Source: CS4-C045 sp963844115
Lineage (GTDB): Bacteria; Planctomycetota; Planctomycetia; Pirellulales; UBA7805
NCBI GenBank assembly: GCA_963844115.1
Contig: CAWJNN010000047.1
Coordinates: forward strand, 62,001-126,000
Direction of reading: 5' to 3'
Length of the DNA stretch: 64,000 bases
The translations under genes and the position numbers were made by a program. The notes under the pieces are model-generated. The model ran no database searches, was not told where the DNA came from, and was given only the letters and a program-made list of their open reading frames with translations. Shown here piece after piece: positions 26,226-36,171 of this stretch. Within the stretch, counting starts at the first letter, position 1. Every line of letters begins with the position of its first letter.

Positions 26226-26998
26226 AAAGAACAGTGCCCGCTGACCGTACGAAAGCGGGTAGCTGTCTTCGTGCGCGTTGTCTTCAACCAGACTGTTTTC
26301 GTGCGGGACGCCATTACCTTCCCCATCAGTTGCGGCGTATCGGCCAGCACGACATCGTCCAGATCGTGATCGGCGGCCAGCGGAATGCCTTCCATGTGCG
26401 CGCCGCTGCTATCCGTGCGGCCATGGGTGCCGTTCGATCCATTGCCCAGAGGTTTTTTGCCCAGGAGTTTGTCACCGTCGCCCGCGGCACGTCGCTTGTG
26501 AAGTCCATTGGTTCTTGTGACCCGGTTGGAACCATCGGTGTCTGCGTCGGGGGCGTCCGGCAGTTGTCGTCGCCCGCCACCAGGAATGGCACCGTTACCG
26601 TTTTCCCTGCCAGGCGAATGGGTTGCTGGGCCGTTGGAGCCATTGGCTGGCGCGTTTTCCACGGCCACCGCGCCGTTTTCACCGCCACACAAATCCTGTT
26701 CGGCCGTGGCGATCAATTGCGAAATTGTAAGTCCGTCCAGGAAGGCGACGACTTGAACTCCCACTCCCAGATCCGATTCGATGCCGTTGCGAAGCTGCAC
26801 GGCCATCAGGGAATCGAGTCCCAGGTTGTTGACGGGTTGCTCTATATCGAGCTGCGACGGATCGATTCCCAGGACTCCTCCGACGCGACGGCGCAGATCG
26901 TCTTCGATCAGCTGTTGTCGTTCAGCCAGCGGTGCCGCCAGGATGGTATCTCGCATGGTCCCGGCGCCGTGACTGCCGCCGTCGCTTTTGTTGCGCAC
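26042..26998 (-). CDS. Megasynthase, second acyl carrier protein and linker
   Basis: This frame holds the carrier domain between the PKS and NRPS parts: AERQQLIEDDLRRRVGGVLG, then LGLDSLMAVQLRNGIES with the phosphopantetheine Ser. A Gly/Asn/Asp-rich linker follows. Useful coding runs from roughly 27000-27060 to about 26318, where a one-base shift passes into the condensation domain. Beyond 26318 this frame is out of register. It receives the C-methylated polyketide chain for condensation. Confidence 0.8.
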   Translation of the reverse strand: MRNKSDGGSHGAGTMRDTILAAPLAERQQLIEDDLRRRVGGVLGIDPSQLDIEQPVNNLGLDSLMAVQLRNGIESDLGVGVQVVAFLDGLTISQLIATAEQDLCGGENGAVAVENAPANGSNGPATHSPGRENGNGAIPGGGRRQLPDAPDADTDGSNRVTRTNGLHKRRAAGDGDKLLGKKPLGNGSNGTHGRTDSSGAHMEGIPLAADHDLDDVVLADTPQLMGKVMASRTKTVWLKTTRTKTATRFRTVSGHCSFCIAWRREARPTTSCLWGGIWVLLIRRRTNGPCRPCSTATRRCGQRMKLAVTRLSNMSAAE

Positions 26999-29010
26999 GG
27001 CGGTGTTGGGTAATGGACTCGCGACACGTTGTGACGATCGCGTGTTTGTGCAACGGTCCGTTGACCTGATCCGTAGGATGTCGGTTGGGACGTTGGTTGG
27101 GTGGGCTCAGAAACCGGCAGCGGTGAATTGGGGCGAGCTAATGTCGTTGCGGAGCGGGAGGTCGCTTCCGATGCCGTCGCAAGGATCACTGCCTGGCCGA
27201 TAACCTCAGCGTCACGATCGTCTTCGGCGAGCACCGTTGAGCTGACGCAGCCGTTCTGTGCCAAGAGTTCTGCCCACTGATCCGCGGAGATCAGCGGATG
27301 ATCCGGTCGCCGCGCCGTATCGGTAAACCGCCACCAACCTACCGTCAGGCCAAAAATCAGATCGAGCAGGCGATAGGGTCGTGTTCCTTCCAGTAGAACC
27401 AACAAGCCGCCCGGTGCCATTAACTGCCTGATGTGGCGGACTGATTCTTCGAGGTCGCGCGTCGCGTGGACGACGTTGGCCGCGACAACAATATCAAACT
27501 GATTCGCTTCATAACCCTGTTCGCCGGAGTCGCATTCCACGTTAAGTTGCTGATAGGTGACGAACGGATAGTGATGGAACTTCTCAGCGGCCATCTGCAG
27601 GAAAAGGGGCGAAATGTCCGTGAAGACGTACTGCGTTGTTTCGCCGTTCAGCATGGGCAAGATATGCGACGTCGTGCCACCCGTACCGGCCCCAACCTCA
27701 AGGATCCGCAGCGGACGTCCCGCCACGGCGTCGACCGTCGCGCGGATCGCGTCTCGGACCAGGCCATTATGGTGGCGACCGAGCGGTGAACTTTCGTAAA
27801 AGGCTTCCAGCTGCTGTGTATTGCCGTTGGCGAACAACACTTCCAACGCCGTGACTCGACCGCACAGCACATCGGCCAGTGACTCACCACAGCGTCGCGC
27901 CAGCTGCAGTTCGCTGCTGCACTCCGGCATCCGTTCCAGCAGCCCGTTGTAAACTGACACTGCCGTTCTCGGCCTGTCGCGCCGCGCTATCTGCCAGCCA
28001 TTGCCCGACTTCCGCAGCCAGCCGTCTTCTTCCAGCATCCCCAGCAGTCGTTCGAATAACCGAGCGTGCGCTGCCGTGATACCCAATCGGCCCATGGCGG
28101 TCGGGATTTCAATTCGCTGGTCCGTCTGCCAGTCGATCCCCAGTTCGCTCAAAGCCTCGATCGCATAACTGGCGACTAGCTGGTCGATATCAACTTCTGC
28201 TGCAATGTACTTACCCAGTTGGTGTGTTGCTTTGGATTCGCGGACGGTCTCCTGCAACTGTAGGCCCAACTGGTCGGCGGTCGGCAACGCCTGGTGCGGC
28301 GAACGCGAGACGCCCTCGTCGATCCAATGCCGTTTTCGCTGAAAAGGATAGTTGGGCACGGCGACGCGACGACGGTTGAAGTCGGCGTCAAACGCATCCC
28401 AGTCAATGCTCACTCCACCGACGTATAGTTGCGCGAGCGTGTCCAGCAGCGTCTGCCAGTCGTCCTTCCCCTTTCGCATCGCGGCCAGCCAGGTCAGTGA
28501 ATCGTCCGACACACAGGCGCGGGCCATGGAAAGCAACGCCGGCCGCGGTCCGATTTCCACAAAATACGTGGCCCCGCTCTCGGCAACCCGTGCAATACCT
28601 TCGGCGAATCGCACGGGCTGTCGCAGGTGTTGTGTCCAGTGCGCTGCGTCCGGCAGCCACGCCGCAGAACCATCTTGTTCGAGGTTCGATATCAAACGAA
28701 TGGTGGGACGGCGGTAGGTCAGGCCGCGCGCGGTCCGCTCGAATTCCTCAAGGACCGGGTCCATTAGCGGCGAATGAAATGCGTGGGATACTTCCAGCGC
28801 TTTCGTCTGGATGCCGTCCGCCTCCAGTTCGGCGATCGCGCACGTGACGGCGTTTGGCGAACCGGAAATCACGACGTTCTCTGGCCCGTTGAACGCGGCA
28901 ATCGCCAGATCGCCCGCGTAGCGGTCCGCGACGCGCTGCACGTGTTCCGCTGAGGCGAATACGCAGGCCATCTTGCCGTGACCTGGTGCCTGTTGCATCA
29001 GTCGCGGCAC
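26908..29010 (-). CDS. Megasynthase, acyltransferase C-terminal part and C-methyltransferase
   Basis: It starts in the malonyl-CoA acyltransferase domain just after its active-site region: GDLAIAAFNGPENVVISGSP and SHAFHSPLMDPVL. The HAFH signature points to malonyl-CoA. Next are a docking region and an SAM-dependent C-methyltransferase: ILEVGAGTGGTTSHILP, YVFTDISPLFLQMA, FDIVVAANVVHATRDLEES and GGLLVLLEGTRP. A Pro/Ser/Thr-rich linker leads to the next frame. No ketoreductase, dehydratase or enoylreductase domain is present, so the extension unit should stay a beta-keto group with an alpha-methyl. Confidence 0.85.
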   Translation of the reverse strand: MPRLMQQAPGHGKMACVFASAEHVQRVADRYAGDLAIAAFNGPENVVISGSPNAVTCAIAELEADGIQTKALEVSHAFHSPLMDPVLEEFERTARGLTYRRPTIRLISNLEQDGSAAWLPDAAHWTQHLRQPVRFAEGIARVAESGATYFVEIGPRPALLSMARACVSDDSLTWLAAMRKGKDDWQTLLDTLAQLYVGGVSIDWDAFDADFNRRRVAVPNYPFQRKRHWIDEGVSRSPHQALPTADQLGLQLQETVRESKATHQLGKYIAAEVDIDQLVASYAIEALSELGIDWQTDQRIEIPTAMGRLGITAAHARLFERLLGMLEEDGWLRKSGNGWQIARRDRPRTAVSVYNGLLERMPECSSELQLARRCGESLADVLCGRVTALEVLFANGNTQQLEAFYESSPLGRHHNGLVRDAIRATVDAVAGRPLRILEVGAGTGGTTSHILPMLNGETTQYVFTDISPLFLQMAAEKFHHYPFVTYQQLNVECDSGEQGYEANQFDIVVAANVVHATRDLEESVRHIRQLMAPGGLLVLLEGTRPYRLLDLIFGLTVGWWRFTDTARRPDHPLISADQWAELLAQNGCVSSTVLAEDDRDAEVIGQAVILATASEATSRSATTLARPNSPLPVSEPTQPTSQPTSYGSGQRTVAQTRDRHNVSRVHYPTPPCATKATAAVTAPGPCEIPSWRHRWLNDNS

Positions 29011-32000
29011 GTTCGGTCACCAGGGCCAAACCGTCTTCGAGGCTGAACACGTCGGCCAGGCACGCCGCGACGTACTCGCCCAAGCTGTGCCCGATCACTT
29101 CATTCGGTTCAATTCCCCAACCCTGCAGCATGCTGGCCAACGAATACTCCAGCGCGAAGAGGGCGGGCTGAGCGTAAACGGTCTGGGTCACGTCGTCCCT
29201 GTTTTGATCTCGATACAACATCGAAACCAGCGATCGGCCCAGCTTCTTATGAAGAATGCGGTCGCACTCGTCAAAGTGATGACGGAACGTGGGTGATGTG
29301 TGATACAGCTGTCGACCCATTCCGGCGTATTGCGATCCTTGGCCGGAGAACAGGAATGCCACGCGCGGTGGCGTGCTTGATCCGACTTTGCCGGTGTAAG
29401 TCCGCGGCAACCCCTGCCGCCCGTCCACGTAATTATCGATCGCCCGGCACACGTCATTTGGCCACGATGCCACCATGGCTAGTCGATGAGGAAAATCCGT
29501 TCGCCCACGGTTGGCGCTATAACAGATATCCGCCAGTGGCGCGTCTGGGTCGCCAGCCAGTCGCTCTTTGTATTTCAGGGCGAGGTCCTTGAGCGCCGCC
29601 GGACTGCGAGCCGAAAGCGTTAACAGATGGCTCGATCGTTCGGTGGTCGATGAGGCCTGCGGCGCTTCGTTCGAATTCGCTTCCTGCAAGATCATGTGGG
29701 TATTGGTGCCACCAAACCCGAAGCCGCTGATCGCTGCGGTGCGTGGCGACGTCGCGTTCCACGCCTGTCGCTGCGTCGGAATCGAAAACCGCGTTCCGTC
29801 CAGGTCCAGGTGCGGATTGATTTGCTTGAAGTGCAAGTTTCCGGGGATTTCGCCGTGCTGCAGCGCCAGGACGACCTTGATAAAACTGGCGATACCGGCA
29901 GCCGCTTCCAGGTGACCGATATTCGATTTGACGGCGCCCAGGGCGCAAGGTGGCAACACGCGGGAGCCTACGTTCAAGGTCGCCTTCAGGGCATTCACCT
30001 CGATCGGATCGCCCAGCACCGTACCGGTACCATGCGTCTCGACATAGGTAATGTCGGCCGGTTCACAACGGGTGCGCTGCAGTGTCCGGCGGATCAGTCG
30101 CTGCTGCATCCGCTGGTTGGGTGCCGTGATGCCGTTCGTGCTTCCGTCCTGGTTTATCCCGGAGGCGCGGATCACGGCCAGCACCGAATCACCATCGCGA
30201 ATCGCGTCGCTGAGTCGTTTCAAAACGACCAGTCCACAACCTTCGCCACGAACATAACCGTCGGCCCCCGCGTCGAACGTAGCACACACGCCGCGCGGCG
30301 ACAGCATTTTTGCCTGGCTTAAGCCCTCGGATAGTTCTGGTCGCATCAACAGGTTCACACCGCCAGCCAGTGCCATCGAGCACTCGCGAGTTTGCAGGCT
30401 TTGCGTTGCCAGATGGATCGCGACCAGCGATGAGGAACAGGCCGTATCGACCGCCATGCTTGGCCCGCAGAAGTCAAAGTGATACGACAGGCGATGGGCC
30501 GCCATCGCCGTGGCGTTACCCGATCCGAAGTACGGTCCAATTGCTTCCTGGCTGTCGCGACAGACGTGTGCGTATTCCGAGTTGGAAACCCCGACGAACA
30601 CGCCAACGTCCGAACCCTTCAGGGGTTGAATGGGACAAGCGGCGTTTTCCAGTGACTCCCAAGCGACTTCCAACAGCAGTCGGTGTTGCGGGTCAATCCA
30701 GCGGGCTTCCGTCGGCGCGATGCCAAAGAACTCGGCGTCAAATTGATCGATATTGTCCAGCAGCCCGGCCTGGTGCGTCGAGACATCATTGGGCAGCCAC
30801 GACCAGCGGTCGGTTGGCACGGGCCGGACCCCGTTGCCACCGTCCCGCAATAACCTCCAAAAGTCCTCCGGTGAATTGGAGTACGGGAAACGACAACCCA
30901 TGCCGATGACCGCGATCGGCTCGTAGACGGGCATCTGATGTTCCGCGGCATTGGCCTGGCTATCGTCCACTTGCGATCCGTCGGCAACGCGACGCACGAA
31001 ATCTTCGATCGTCGGCTCGTCGTAGAGCCAGGTCGGCGAAACAGTCCGGTTCGTCCGACTCTCCAGGTCTCCGGCAAATGTGACCAGCGTGACCGAGTCC
31101 AAGCCGTAACGGGAAAACGATTGTGACGTATCAATTCGTTCGGCCGGAATATTCAGATGATTCGCAATCCGCTCGACAAGCCACGTGCGGATGGCCTGGA
31201 CCTCCGCCACGGTAGCCGCCGGTGCAGTTGACGTTGGAGTCGAAGTCGATGTTGTCTCGGTTCCTGTTGTCTCGATACTTGTCTCAGCGACCGGTCGCTG
31301 CCGTGCTGTTGTTTGTGGCGACTCTTCCACGACCGGCCATTGGGCGACGACATCCAATCGCTTGTCAATAAACCGTTGACGACATTGCATCCGTTGAATT
31401 TTTCCACTGGGCGTTGTCGGAACGCCACCGGGCTTTACCAAGACAATCGCTTCCAGGTTGACTCCGAAGTCGTCGGCGACAGCCTGGCGAATGGACGCCA
31501 TCACTTCTTCAAGATCGATGCCACGATAGGCGCGAATCAGTTCCTGGACGACAACCAGGTCGACGGTGTCTTCCGTTTCAACGGCGAAGGTGGCACCCGC
31601 CGCCGGTTGCAAAGCGGGATGGGCCTCGTGAACGACGCGCTCAATGTCCGTGGAGAACAGGTTTCGCCCGCGGACGACCATCAAGTCGTCCATGCGACCG
31701 GTGACATACAGTTCACCCTCGTGGAGCAAGCCGAGATCGCCGGTGCGCAGATAACGGACCTCTTGGCCGGGAAGCTGTCCGTTAAATTTTGCGGCCGAGC
31801 TTTCCTGATTCCAGTAGCCTTGCGAGATGCTGGGTCCCGCCACCCAGATTTCACCAACACAATTTTCGGCGGCGGGCTTGGAGGTCTCCGGATCGACGAT
31901 GCGAACGTCATGGCCCCCGATCGGCCTGCCGCAGCCAACCATAACCTTCGCGACGTCGTCCTGGCTTGCCTTGACGATCCGGCCGTCCGACTCGAACGCA

Positions 32001-33067
32001 TTCCGCTGGACAGCCAGCGTCTTGATCGGTTGCAGGCGTTGTCCACCGGTGACCATCAACGTTGCCTCGGCCAGCCCGTAGCAAGGGTAAAACGCTTCGC
32101 GGCGGAATCCGCACGGCTCAAAAGCCTTGGCAAAGCGATCCAGCGTGTCAGGAGAAACGGGTTCGGCGCCGACGAACGCCAGTTCCCAACTGCTCAAATC
32201 CAGCTTCTTGCGATCTTCTGCGCTGATCCGCCGTACGCACAGATCGTAAGCAAAATTCGGGCCGCCACTGATCTGCGAACGATAGCGCGTGATTCCTTGC
32301 AGCCACCGCAGTGGTTTCTGGATAAAGGCGGCCGGTGCGATCAACGTTGTGCTGCTGCCACTGTGCAGCACGGTCAGCAACCCACCGATCATGCCCATGT
32401 CGTGATACGGTGGCAGCCAGAAGAACGGCGCATCGTTCTCGCGGAGTTCGAAGTACTCGATGATCCGACGCGTGTTTTCCAGCAGGTTCCGGTGCGTCAA
32501 CATCACTCCACGGGGTGCTCGTGTCGTACCTGACGTGTATTGCAGGAAGGCCACATCGTCGGGGACCGGCAGGATCAAGCGATCGGCATCCAGTGGCTCG
32601 CTGCGGGCCGCTTCCGTGCTGAGCCAATAAAGCGGCCGAAGTTCTTCGGTCTTGGCGACAATGCGATCGCGACGCGCGATCAGCGATTCAGCAGCGATGG
32701 CTACCGCCGGCTGACAGTCCCGGACGATTCCGGCCAGTCGTTGGTTCTTGCGATTCAGATGGGGCGGGTAGGCGGGTACTGCGATGACCTTGGCATAACT
32801 GCAACCCAACAGACTCACCAGGTAATCCAATCCCGGCGAACACAAGATCAGCGCTCGATCGCCGGGTTGTGTGTGACGTCGCAGCGAAGATGCAAAACGT
32901 TGAGCTTCACGGTCGAGATCGGCAAAGCTCAGGAATTCTTCCTGGGACTCCCCGTCCAGCAAAAATCGATAGCCGGCCGACGCGGGACGCTCGGCGGCCT
33001 GGTAACAGAGTAACTCGATCAGCGTTAGTAATTCTTGATGTGTGGACATGCCAATCAATAATTCCAT
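28748..33067 (-). CDS. Megasynthase, 5' part: fatty acyl-AMP ligase, ACP, ketosynthase, acyltransferase N-terminus
   Basis: The start is the ATG at 33067 or 33049. Residues about 8-590 form a fatty acyl-AMP ligase (FLQYTSGTTRAPRGVMLTH, WLPPYHDMGMIGG, YLRTGDLGLLHEGELYVTGR, PTTPSGKIQR). Then come an ACP (SRYGLDSVTLV) and a complete ketosynthase (AVIGMGCRFPYSNSPEDFW, VDTACSSSLVAIHLA, VETHGTGT, KSNIGHLEAAAG), followed by the acyltransferase start (VAFLFSGQGSQYAGMG, IGHSLGEYVAA). A frameshift near 28995 (after ALVTERA) passes into the next piece; codons from there to 28748 are out of frame. The FAAL loads a free fatty acid onto the first ACP. Confidence 0.9.
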   Translation of the reverse strand: MELLIGMSTHQELLTLIELLCYQAAERPASAGYRFLLDGESQEEFLSFADLDREAQRFASSLRRHTQPGDRALILCSPGLDYLVSLLGCSYAKVIAVPAYPPHLNRKNQRLAGIVRDCQPAVAIAAESLIARRDRIVAKTEELRPLYWLSTEAARSEPLDADRLILPVPDDVAFLQYTSGTTRAPRGVMLTHRNLLENTRRIIEYFELRENDAPFFWLPPYHDMGMIGGLLTVLHSGSSTTLIAPAAFIQKPLRWLQGITRYRSQISGGPNFAYDLCVRRISAEDRKKLDLSSWELAFVGAEPVSPDTLDRFAKAFEPCGFRREAFYPCYGLAEATLMVTGGQRLQPIKTLAVQRNAFESDGRIVKASQDDVAKVMVGCGRPIGGHDVRIVDPETSKPAAENCVGEIWVAGPSISQGYWNQESSAAKFNGQLPGQEVRYLRTGDLGLLHEGELYVTGRMDDLMVVRGRNLFSTDIERVVHEAHPALQPAAGATFAVETEDTVDLVVVQELIRAYRGIDLEEVMASIRQAVADDFGVNLEAIVLVKPGGVPTTPSGKIQRMQCRQRFIDKRLDVVAQWPVVEESPQTTARQRPVAETSIETTGTETTSTSTPTSTAPAATVAEVQAIRTWLVERIANHLNIPAERIDTSQSFSRYGLDSVTLVTFAGDLESRTNRTVSPTWLYDEPTIEDFVRRVADGSQVDDSQANAAEHQMPVYEPIAVIGMGCRFPYSNSPEDFWRLLRDGGNGVRPVPTDRWSWLPNDVSTHQAGLLDNIDQFDAEFFGIAPTEARWIDPQHRLLLEVAWESLENAACPIQPLKGSDVGVFVGVSNSEYAHVCRDSQEAIGPYFGSGNATAMAAHRLSYHFDFCGPSMAVDTACSSSLVAIHLATQSLQTRECSMALAGGVNLLMRPELSEGLSQAKMLSPRGVCATFDAGADGYVRGEGCGLVVLKRLSDAIRDGDSVLAVIRASGINQDGSTNGITAPNQRMQQRLIRRTLQRTRCEPADITYVETHGTGTVLGDPIEVNALKATLNVGSRVLPPCALGAVKSNIGHLEAAAGIASFIKVVLALQHGEIPGNLHFKQINPHLDLDGTRFSIPTQRQAWNATSPRTAAISGFGFGGTNTHMILQEANSNEAPQASSTTERSSHLLTLSARSPAALKDLALKYKERLAGDPDAPLADICYSANRGRTDFPHRLAMVASWPNDVCRAIDNYVDGRQGLPRTYTGKVGSSTPPRVAFLFSGQGSQYAGMGRQLYHTSPTFRHHFDECDRILHKKLGRSLVSMLYRDQNRDDVTQTVYAQPALFALEYSLASMLQGWGIEPNEVIGHSLGEYVAACLADVFSLEDGLALVTERAATDATGTRSRQDGLRIRLSGTRAARRGPLRGRSGDCRVQRARERRDFRFAKRRHVRDRRTGGGRHPDESAGSIPRISFAANGPGP

Positions 33068-33642
33068 TCACTTAGAAATCGGGCCAATAGATATCGCATC
33101 CACCTTCCATACTAATTAAACGACCACGCGTTCAAGCGTAAAAACGCTGATTCTTGGCAGGTCTCAGCGGTCCGCCGCCTGCCAAATGATCCAACTAATG
33201 CACCCGCTCCAGAACGCGCTGACGGCAGAACCGGAACAGGCTATTGAAGTGCGGTCCACTCGGCTGCAAGTCTTGCGTAATCGCCGCCGTTGGTGCCGCT
33301 CTAACGCTTAAATACGGATCGTTGACGAATTACGGACATCCAGCCGGGAAATATGAGAAATCCTGCGCGGGACGGTGGAATGAAGGCCCCCGGATTACAA
33401 AAGTCGGTCAATCTACGTTGTTCTATTATTCTACAAATTTCACAGCCGCGTTGAGTATCCCCTGGCCGACCTTTAGGTGTTGCCCCGATGGTACCCCCAA
33501 GCACATACTGAGGCGATTCGCTTGGCTGGTAGACGCGGACGTGATTCCGCTCGGCCGAGAATGGACGCTCAGCTTCAGTCACCGAGCGTCACGCAACCAG
33601 GTCGTCTCGCAACGCACGCGAGCGGGAATCTAGATTGCTCTG
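33068..33642. other. Divergent control region between the megasynthase and the exporter
   Basis: The two genes are transcribed away from each other, so both promoters must lie here. It is less GC-rich than the genes (for example 33405-33440). I see no protein motif in its open frames and no obvious operator palindrome. Confidence 0.5.
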
Positions 33643-36085
33643 ATGAACACTGGTTCAGGTGGTATTGAGTTATCGCAGCGCCTCAGCGACTGGGTCCTGC
33701 GCCACCGAGCGCTCACGATCGCCATCATTCTGGTCATCACGGCCTTCGCCGCCTGGCACGTCGCACGGATGCCAATTCAACGGTCGCTGCTGGAAGCGTT
33801 TGTCGACGATCCGACCGAATTCGAGGCCTACCGCAAACGGGTGGCCGAGTTTGGGGGCGACAGTGACGATCTGATTTACGTGGCGACCCAGGAAGGGGAG
33901 TTGCTGTTCACGCCTGAAAAATTCGATGCCATCCGTAGGGCTGCCAAAAAACTCCGCAGTCATCCGGAAGTCAAGAACGTCGACTGCCTGCCCGATGCGC
34001 TGTGGACCAATCCCGCCACCCGCCTGACGCCCCGCCAGCTTCTTGCGCGTCGCGTACTGCAGGGAAAGATCCGCAAAGGGACCTTCGATCCGGAGGATGA
34101 CGACCTTCCCGTCACCAGGGCCTGGCCAGTCCATCCGAAGCGTCAAGCGAAAGTGGACCTGGAAGAGGTCAAGCAGGCCATGCTGGAAGACCAGGAAATG
34201 ACCGGGCTTCTGCTTTCGCAAGGATGGCACCACCCAGATCATGGTGCTGCAGTTGAGCTCGTCCTCCGAGATGCCGCTGCCCGATCAGATTGCGCTGATC
34301 GACCAGATCCGCAGCATCCTGGATGAAACAGGACTGGGACAGAAAGGTGTCCACATCGCCGGTCTGGTGATTTCGCAGGGGTCGATGTTCGCTGAAATCA
34401 GTCGAGCGTTTTTGATCTATTTCCCCATCGGACTTGTCCTGATCTTTACGATCGTCTACCTGCTGTTTCAGCGGGTATCCGTGGTGATGATGACCGGCGT
34501 CATTGGATCGATCGCCATTTTGTGGGGTGTCGGCGCGACGGCGATAGTTTTTGGCAAGCCGAGTGTATTGGTCGCAGCTGCGCCGCTTGTGATTTTCGTT
34601 ATCAGCACTTCTGACATCATTCACCTCACGACGGCTTACAAGCTGGAGCTGGCCGCCGGTCACGATCGCGACGACGCTTTGCGGACCACCATGCGGGAAG
34701 TTGGCGGAGCGTGCATATTGACCAGTATTACGACGTTCGTGGGATTCCTGTCGCTGATGCTGGTGCCCGCGCCCAGCATGCGCCATTTGGGGCTCGCCGT
34801 GGCCGTCGGAGTTGCCGCGGCGTTGCTGATTGCCTTGACGGTCGTGCCGATCTGGTTTTCGTTCATGCGCCCGCTGCCCACCGGCGACCAAGGCCGCCTG
34901 GTCAGTATCTCGAATCAATTGATCGCGAGTTTCGTGACCGGCTGTCAATATGTCAGCCTCCGACACTCAGCGACCGTCGTGACGACGTGCGTTGTTCTGC
35001 TGGTCGTCGGGTTGGCCTGCATGACGCAGATGCATATCGATGCGGACTTTCCGCAACGATTCCCTAAGGGACACTCCACTCGGACCAGTATCGAATTCTT
35101 CAATCAGCAGCTGTCCGGTATCGCGACGGTCGAGGTGTTCTTGCAATCCGAGGACGAATCATTGTTGCAGCCAGAGGTGCTGAAGGCGCTGGATCGAGTG
35201 GAGAAGCGAATTTCGGCGATGCCCGAAGTTAGCGAGGTCTACTCGATTGTCGCGTTGTACCGGATGGCCGATCGCATGTTATTGTTTCGCTCGACGCGCG
35301 ACGCGGAAGAGTCGGGGATCGCCTTGGGTGAACAGCTGCCAGAAACGCTCGTTGCCGCGGAAACCAGCATGAAGCTGTTTCGCAAAGTCGACCAGAAACG
35401 GCTCAAGTCGCTGATCGACGATGCGAACCTTCACACGCGCCTGTCGATTCGGATGAGGCCGACCGGGTACATGGAGGTCAGCGACGTCGCCGATCGGATC
35501 GATACGATGGTGCGCGACGAGTTGGCTGAGGAGGAACTGACAAAGAAGATCAGAATCGACACGTCGGTCTCGTACCCGATCGTCGGCCGCGTGGTCCGTA
35601 TCATCGCACAAAAACAGCTGCAGGGCCTGCTGACATGCTTCGTCGCTGTGACGATTATTATGGCTCTCGGCATTCGTTCGCTGCGGACCGCGGTGTTGGC
35701 GCAGGTCCCCAACATTTTGCCGGCTGTCCTGTTGTTGGGCGTGCTGGGAATCAGTCTTTCCACGATCGATACCGACATGCTGGGAATCCCGACGGTCGCA
35801 TTGGGAATCGCCGTCGACGATACGATACATTTTTTACACCGGTACAAACTGCAGAAGGCAAAGTACGGCGATCGGCTCACGGCACTGAATGAAACGTTTC
35901 CCTACACGGGCCGAGCGATCATGCAGACGACGGTCATCTTGTGCATCGGATTTCTGCCCTTTGCCCTTTCCTCGTTCTTGACGGTGTGGATGCTGGGCAC
36001 CTATCTGGTCTTTACGCTCGTTTGTGCCGTGCTGGGTGATCTGTTGCTGCTGCCCGCCATGATCAAGCTGGGCTGGATCAAATAG
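33643..36085 (+). CDS. MMPL/RND-family exporter, frameshift near 34222
   Basis: The first frame (33643 to about 34222) gives one membrane helix and the first periplasmic domain (MPIQRSLLEAFVDDPTEFEAY, FGGDSDDLIYVAT). After a one-base shift near 34222 the second frame continues GTTTQIMVLQLSSS and the multi-helix domains (AFLIYFPIGLVLIFTIVYLL, STSDIIHLTTAYK, VGGACILTSITTFVGFLSL, VALGIAVDDTIHFLHRYK, GRAIMQTTVILCIGFLPF) to 36085. The joined length of about 813 residues and two-fold repeat fit the MMPL (hopanoid/lipid-type RND) family. It is divergent from the megasynthase and is the likely exporter of its product. Confidence 0.85.
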
Positions 36086-36106
36086 GCACTACGACCACGC
36101 GTCACA

Positions 36107-36159
36107 ACCTTTTCGGGAGGGCGAGACCTTTTCGGGAGGGCGCGGCTCCCGCCGAGCCG
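36107..36159. repeat. Direct 17-bp duplication followed by a REP-like hairpin
   Basis: ACCTTTTCGGGAGGGCG occurs at 36107-36123 and again at 36126-36142. The hairpin CGGCTCCCGCCGAGCCG follows at 36143-36159, and its core recurs at 19495-19509. It sits between converging genes and could end transcription from both sides. Confidence 0.8.
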
Positions 36160-36171
36160 AAGCAGCGCCGC

